Source: Puffinus mauretanicus (lineage: Eukaryota > Chordata > Aves > Procellariiformes > Procellariidae). Taken from it: 64,000 bases of DNA. The position numbers were made by a program, and so were the translations under genes. Location: positions 3,596,001-3,660,000 of the forward strand of contig JAJKFH010003493.1 in assembly GCA_023333565.1 (NCBI GenBank). The letters run 5' to 3'. The notes beneath the pieces are model-generated. The model ran no database searches and was not told the DNA's origin. It saw nothing but the letters and a program-made list of their open reading frames with translations. This document shows, piece after piece, positions 61,768 to 64,000 of this stretch (positions are counted from its first letter, which is position 1; the number at the start of each line of letters is the position of its first letter).

Positions 61768-64000
61768 GTAAGCCAATCACCTTTTTATTTTACTTTTATT
61801 TTAACCCTGCTGAGTAGGGTTTTTAGAAAATATCAGTGGAAAAATGTTTAAAATGAGAGGAATAGTGTAAGCAATGGGAGTATACAAGTATCTGAATGAG
61901 CCCACGGAAGCCCACAAGGGACTTTTTATATACTTTGATGGGTGTGAACTACAACCTGTGGGTCCTCATTTTTTGTAGCTACTCTGAATAACCTCTGAAA
62001 AGAAGCTTGTTTCAAAGGTCATTAGAGAGCAACAGACGAAAGAAACATCCAGATGTCAAACAGGATTTTTCCAGTTTTCACCAAGGACAATAGTGATGAA
62101 ATGACTAAATAAAACTCTATAAAACATAAAACCTTTATTCTGTCCTTATTTAGAAAATTATTGAGATAACAATTGAAACAATTTTAAAAATTCATCTCTC
62201 ATTTCATTCCACTCAGTTTCAGGATGGTTCTGGCCACATTTTCGACTGCCAGGATAAACTATCTGAAACACAGTTCTTACTGGCTTCGAAAGCTGAGAAA
62301 AAGATTTACTTTTTAATAAAAAAACACTGCTAGGATCCTGTCATTAGTTAAGAAACAGCTTATATTGTGGGTGGGATAGTGAAACATCTGACATTTATCT
62401 CCATCAGATAAACTGCATGATTGTTTTATATTGGTATTTTGTAAGGGTTTATAGATGGTTTTGGCAGGGGGAGGATGTTGATTCATTGGCCTCATAGAGA
62501 TTAGCCCCTTATTTCTTGACCATCTTCTCTAATGCAGGCAGAATATGGAGCTTTTTTCTGTGAAAACCCAATTCTCTTTAAGTTGAGTTAAAGCTCTTTT
62601 CTTTTTGGGGCAGCCCTCATGATAGGTATATTCATGCACGATTCAGTTGGGTAGGAGCTTTCCTAGATGTTGTAGCATAATGCAGGGCACCATTCTGGTA
62701 GATCCACTAGTAGGGAAATAGCCCCATAGGGTTTTTCAGTAATCCACCAGGAAGACCAAGGTCTCCAATACATATAAGCTATACTGAGAGGAATAGAAAA
62801 TATGTAATTAGGTAAGTAGGATATGGAATCAATAAAGCCTCTCTGACAGAATTATTCCTTTAGGAAATTCATTGTTTCCCAGGGGATGAAAATAACTATT
62901 ACGTTACTGTTGCTGTTGTGCACAGTTCTCTAGTTGCCAATTTATGTAATGGTGATTTCTGAGAACTCCAGACAAGGATCAAGGCCATTTAGTTGCTGCA
63001 TGGACAAATAAAGCAATGTGTCCTTTTCCTGCTCCCTTACTCCCAATTGCTCACAGTATACAAGTCAGGCCAGAGGTTAGCAAAGAAGCAAAGGGGATTT
63101 AAGAAGGAGAGAATGAATTAGCAACAAATGAAGAGATATGTGTAGTAGAATGGCGGCTGCACTGAGAAAGGATGACAGCAGTTCTCCGTTTAGTCTTTTT
63201 GGTTTTGAATAGAAAAAATACTGAAATTGCTGTCACTTGAAATGCAGAATGGCATAGCAACACGTACCAAAGATGTACTAATTTTACTTTGAATGTAAAT
63301 GTTTTTGATGGGCTCTAGGCTTTTTCTTTACTCCCCGTTAATTTTTCGAGTCATTTACTGTCCCTTAGTTTACTTCATTGGAAATGAAATTAATAATGGC
63401 TGCTTTATTCTTCATGTTGACCTGTGTGTTAACTAGTACTTGCAGAGAGGTTTGAAATGAAGGTGCAAGGTACTGTATATGCTAAATATTACTGGTTTTG
63501 CAGCTACCTTGAAACCAGAACCATGTTGATAAATTAACTGAAAAGCTATCTAACTTTATTAGAAGTTCCTGATTCCTCCAAGAATGGCAAGATAGTCCTA
63601 GCCTTTTAATATAAATAGTCACATAAGATTTTTGTTCTTCGTGACAAAAAATGTATAAGCATCACCAAATTTTTTTTCCACAGAAGTTAGAAAAAGGACA
63701 TACTACATTTTCATAGCTTTTCTAGACCAAAAACTTTCCAATGCCATGTTTTCAATATCATTTGTACTGCTTTGTCTAGTCTAGTTTTGCATGCTTCAGA
63801 GAAAGAAGCTTTATGAATTCCCACAGTACTATTTCAGAGTTTAAGAAATCTTGTATTGTTGGGACTTCATATTTCTTCAAGCCACAAATGTCCAGCATAC
63901 TACACTGGAGAGAAAGAGGTTATCAGGCGTTTGATAGTTCAAACTTCCTGCAGTGAAATAGCTCTTATGAAAAACATCCTTCACTGGGAATTCTAGACCA
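61768..64000 (+). other. ZNF385D: 5' part of the following ZNF385D intron
   Basis: It starts with the strong donor gtaagc. I see AT-rich non-coding sequence without recognisable repeats or exons. The C-terminal coding exon (expected to begin VKLVFSKE-like) does not appear before the window ends. Confidence 0.8.

Noticed and set aside
1..64000. Bacterial or phage systems, CRISPR arrays, operons
   Set aside because: Spliced vertebrate exons, CR1 LINEs and the absence of long dense open frames show vertebrate nuclear DNA; no regularly spaced repeat array was seen.
1..64000. Endogenous retrovirus or long terminal repeats
   Set aside because: I looked for paired terminal repeats and retroviral coding blocks and recognised none; all reverse-transcriptase signals are of the CR1 LINE type.

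Overview
This is an AT-rich stretch of vertebrate nuclear DNA, almost certainly from a bird. Two things support that. It carries CR1 LINE retrotransposons, including a fairly fresh 3' copy that ends in the typical avian ATTCTATG tail. It also carries four spliced coding exons of one zinc-finger gene whose translation I recognise as ZNF385D. No bacterial gene, operon, CRISPR array, rRNA or tRNA is visible.

Layout, all on the + strand for the gene: end of an upstream intron (1-2213); exon A (2214-2376); a very large intron of about 55.6 kb (2377-57929); exon B (57930-58163); intron (58164-60110); exon C (60111-60289); intron (60290-61665); exon D (61666-61767); start of the next intron (61768-64000). 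The four exons sum to 678 nt, exactly 226 codons, and their phases join without a break (0/1, 1/1, 1/0, 0/0). The N-terminal part with the first half of zinc finger 1 lies upstream of the window, and the C-terminal exon lies downstream. Zinc fingers 2 and 3 are complete, but each is cut by an intron between its Cys pair and its last His.

The large intron holds the repeats. There is a young CR1 3' fragment in sense orientation (12465-13580) and an older antisense CR1 (about 6972-7715). Ancient, heavily decayed amniote-type CR1 relics lie at about 14700-15990 (sense), 31480-31830 (sense) and 55768-56790 (antisense). A short CR1 tail is at 19940-20006, and an unassigned old repeat is near 6290-6440. 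Simple repeats and a scattered series of G/T-rich (or C/A-rich) low-complexity tracts make up the rest. Most of the remaining intron is AT-rich sequence in which I see no gene; the many short open frames there look like chance.

I found no new biological system. The best leads are splice-like cassettes inside the giant intron (35899-36026 and 18980-19044), several compact perfect inverted repeats, the recurring G/T tracts, and a block near 34980-35480 that reads like a conserved non-coding element. These need alignment or RNA data to confirm.
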